DNA from: Bacteroidales bacterium 45-6
GTDB taxonomy: Bacteria > Bacteroidota > Bacteroidia > Bacteroidales > Dysgonomonadaceae
NCBI GenBank assembly: GCA_001897035.1
Contig: MKRS01000578.1
Location: forward strand, 1 to 6,521
Direction of reading: 5' to 3'
Length of the DNA: 6,521 nt
Shown in pieces: positions 5,828 through 6,521 of this stretch. Below the pieces are notes generated by a model, which was not told the DNA's origin, did not search any database, and saw only the letters and a list, made by a program, of their open reading frames with translations. Both the position numbers and the translations under genes were made by a program. Numbering within the stretch: position 1 is the stretch's first letter; each line of letters opens with the position of its first letter.

Positions 5828-6521
5828 AAGGACGTAGAGTGAGCTGATCGATTCGTTGTTGCAAACACGGCGGATCGAATCGGCAAACACTTCGGAGATG
5901 GACAAGATTTTCACCTTTTCGCTCTTCTTGGTGTAGGGGATGCTGTCGGTAAACAGGATTTCCTTCAATGTGGACTGATCGATGCGTGTGGATGCCGGAT
6001 CCGACATCACTGCATGGCTGGCAATCGCCCTCACGGAGCGCGCTCCGTTTTGTGTCATCAGGTCGGCCGCTTTCGTGATGGTGCCTGCAGTATCGACAAT
6101 GTCGTCCACCAGAAGCACATCCATGCCTGTGACGTCACCGATGATTTGCATTTCGGAAATCACATTGGCTTTCTTGCGCAACTTGTAACAGATCACCATG
6201 GGAATCCCCAAGTATTTGGCATACGAGCTGGCACGTTTTGTACCTCCCACGTCAGGGGTGGCGATCACCAAGTTTTGCAAATCCAAATTATGCTTGATGA
6301 AATCGGTGAAAATCGCCGAGGCATACAAGTGGTCAACCGGAAGGTTGAAAAAGCCCTGAATCTGATCGGCATGCAAATCCATGGTTATAAGACGATGAAT
6401 GCCGGCAGCACTAAGCATGTCGGCAATCATTTTTGCTCCTATCGAAACACGAGGTTTGTCTTTTCTATCCTGGCGCGCCCAGCCAAAATAAGGAATAACA
6501 GCAACGATAGACTTGGCGGAA
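5825..6521 (-). CDS. prs: Ribose-phosphate pyrophosphokinase (PRPP synthetase), N-terminus outside the window
   Basis: Makes PRPP from ribose 5-phosphate and ATP in the cytoplasm, feeding purine, pyrimidine, NAD, histidine and tryptophan synthesis. The frame stays open to the window edge; 231 residues are visible (first full codon at 6520-6518) of the usual 310 or so, so about 80 N-terminal residues are missing. Visible signatures are PYFGWARQDRKDKPR (about 10-24; the RQDRK ATP-site segment), MDLHADQIQGFFNLPVDHL (about 47-65), the flexible-loop basic patch KLRKKANVISEMQ (about 113-125), and the PRPP-binding loop VDDIVDTAGT (138-147). The ATG at 6430 is an internal methionine, not the start, because conserved family sequence continues upstream of it. 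It is convergent with the phosphoesterase operon and is a housekeeping gene, probably unrelated to it except through position. No anomalies seen. Confidence 0.97.
   Translation of the reverse strand, partial: SAKSIVAVIPYFGWARQDRKDKPRVSIGAKMIADMLSAAGIHRLITMDLHADQIQGFFNLPVDHLYASAIFTDFIKHNLDLQNLVIATPDVGGTKRASSYAKYLGIPMVICYKLRKKANVISEMQIIGDVTGMDVLLVDDIVDTAGTITKAADLMTQNGARSVRAIASHAVMSDPASTRIDQSTLKEILFTDSIPYTKKSEKVKILSISEVFADSIRRVCNNESISSLYVL

Noticed and set aside
6430..6521. ATG at 6430 as the start of prs
   Set aside because: The frame continues upstream with the conserved FGWARQDRKDKPR segment, so the true start is beyond the window.

Overview
This window looks like chromosomal DNA of a member of the Bacteroidota, most likely order Bacteroidales. 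It carries a SusC/SusD outer-membrane pair, the A-rich gene leaders without Shine-Dalgarno sequences usual in this phylum, and a ribose-phosphate pyrophosphokinase whose C-terminus (ending ESISSLYVL) resembles Bacteroidales homologues as I remember them. I cannot name a genus.

Layout on the + strand: (1) 2-790, the 3' end of a SusC-type TonB-dependent receptor gene, cut by the window edge; (2) 909-2561, a complete SusD/RagB-type surface lipoprotein; (3) 2562-2792, a 231-bp gap holding a 10-bp perfect hairpin, a degenerate 7-bp tandem array phased on AGC, and a weak promoter candidate; (4) 2793-4739, a secreted two-domain protein with an N-terminal PI-PLC/GDPD-like phosphodiesterase domain fused to a C-terminal alkaline phosphatase; (5) 4751-5749, a secreted calcineurin-like (Dcr2-like) metallophosphoesterase, 11 bp downstream. 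On the - strand, 5825-6521 is the C-terminal three quarters of ribose-phosphate pyrophosphokinase (prs), a convergent housekeeping gene that marks the right boundary of the locus.

The four + strand genes look like a polysaccharide-utilisation-locus-style unit in which the degradative enzymes are phosphoesterases and no glycoside hydrolase is visible. The working hypothesis is capture of a phosphodiester or phosphomonoester substrate at the outer membrane by SusC/SusD. The fused enzyme would cleave a diester and remove phosphate from the product, with the second phosphatase assisting. The substrate (for example glycerophosphodiesters, lipid head groups, inositol phosphates, or phosphate-decorated glycans or teichoic acids) cannot be read from the sequence. 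No regulator (ECF sigma/anti-sigma, HTCS or PhoB-type) is inside the window. No RNA gene, mobile element, CRISPR array or frameshift was seen.
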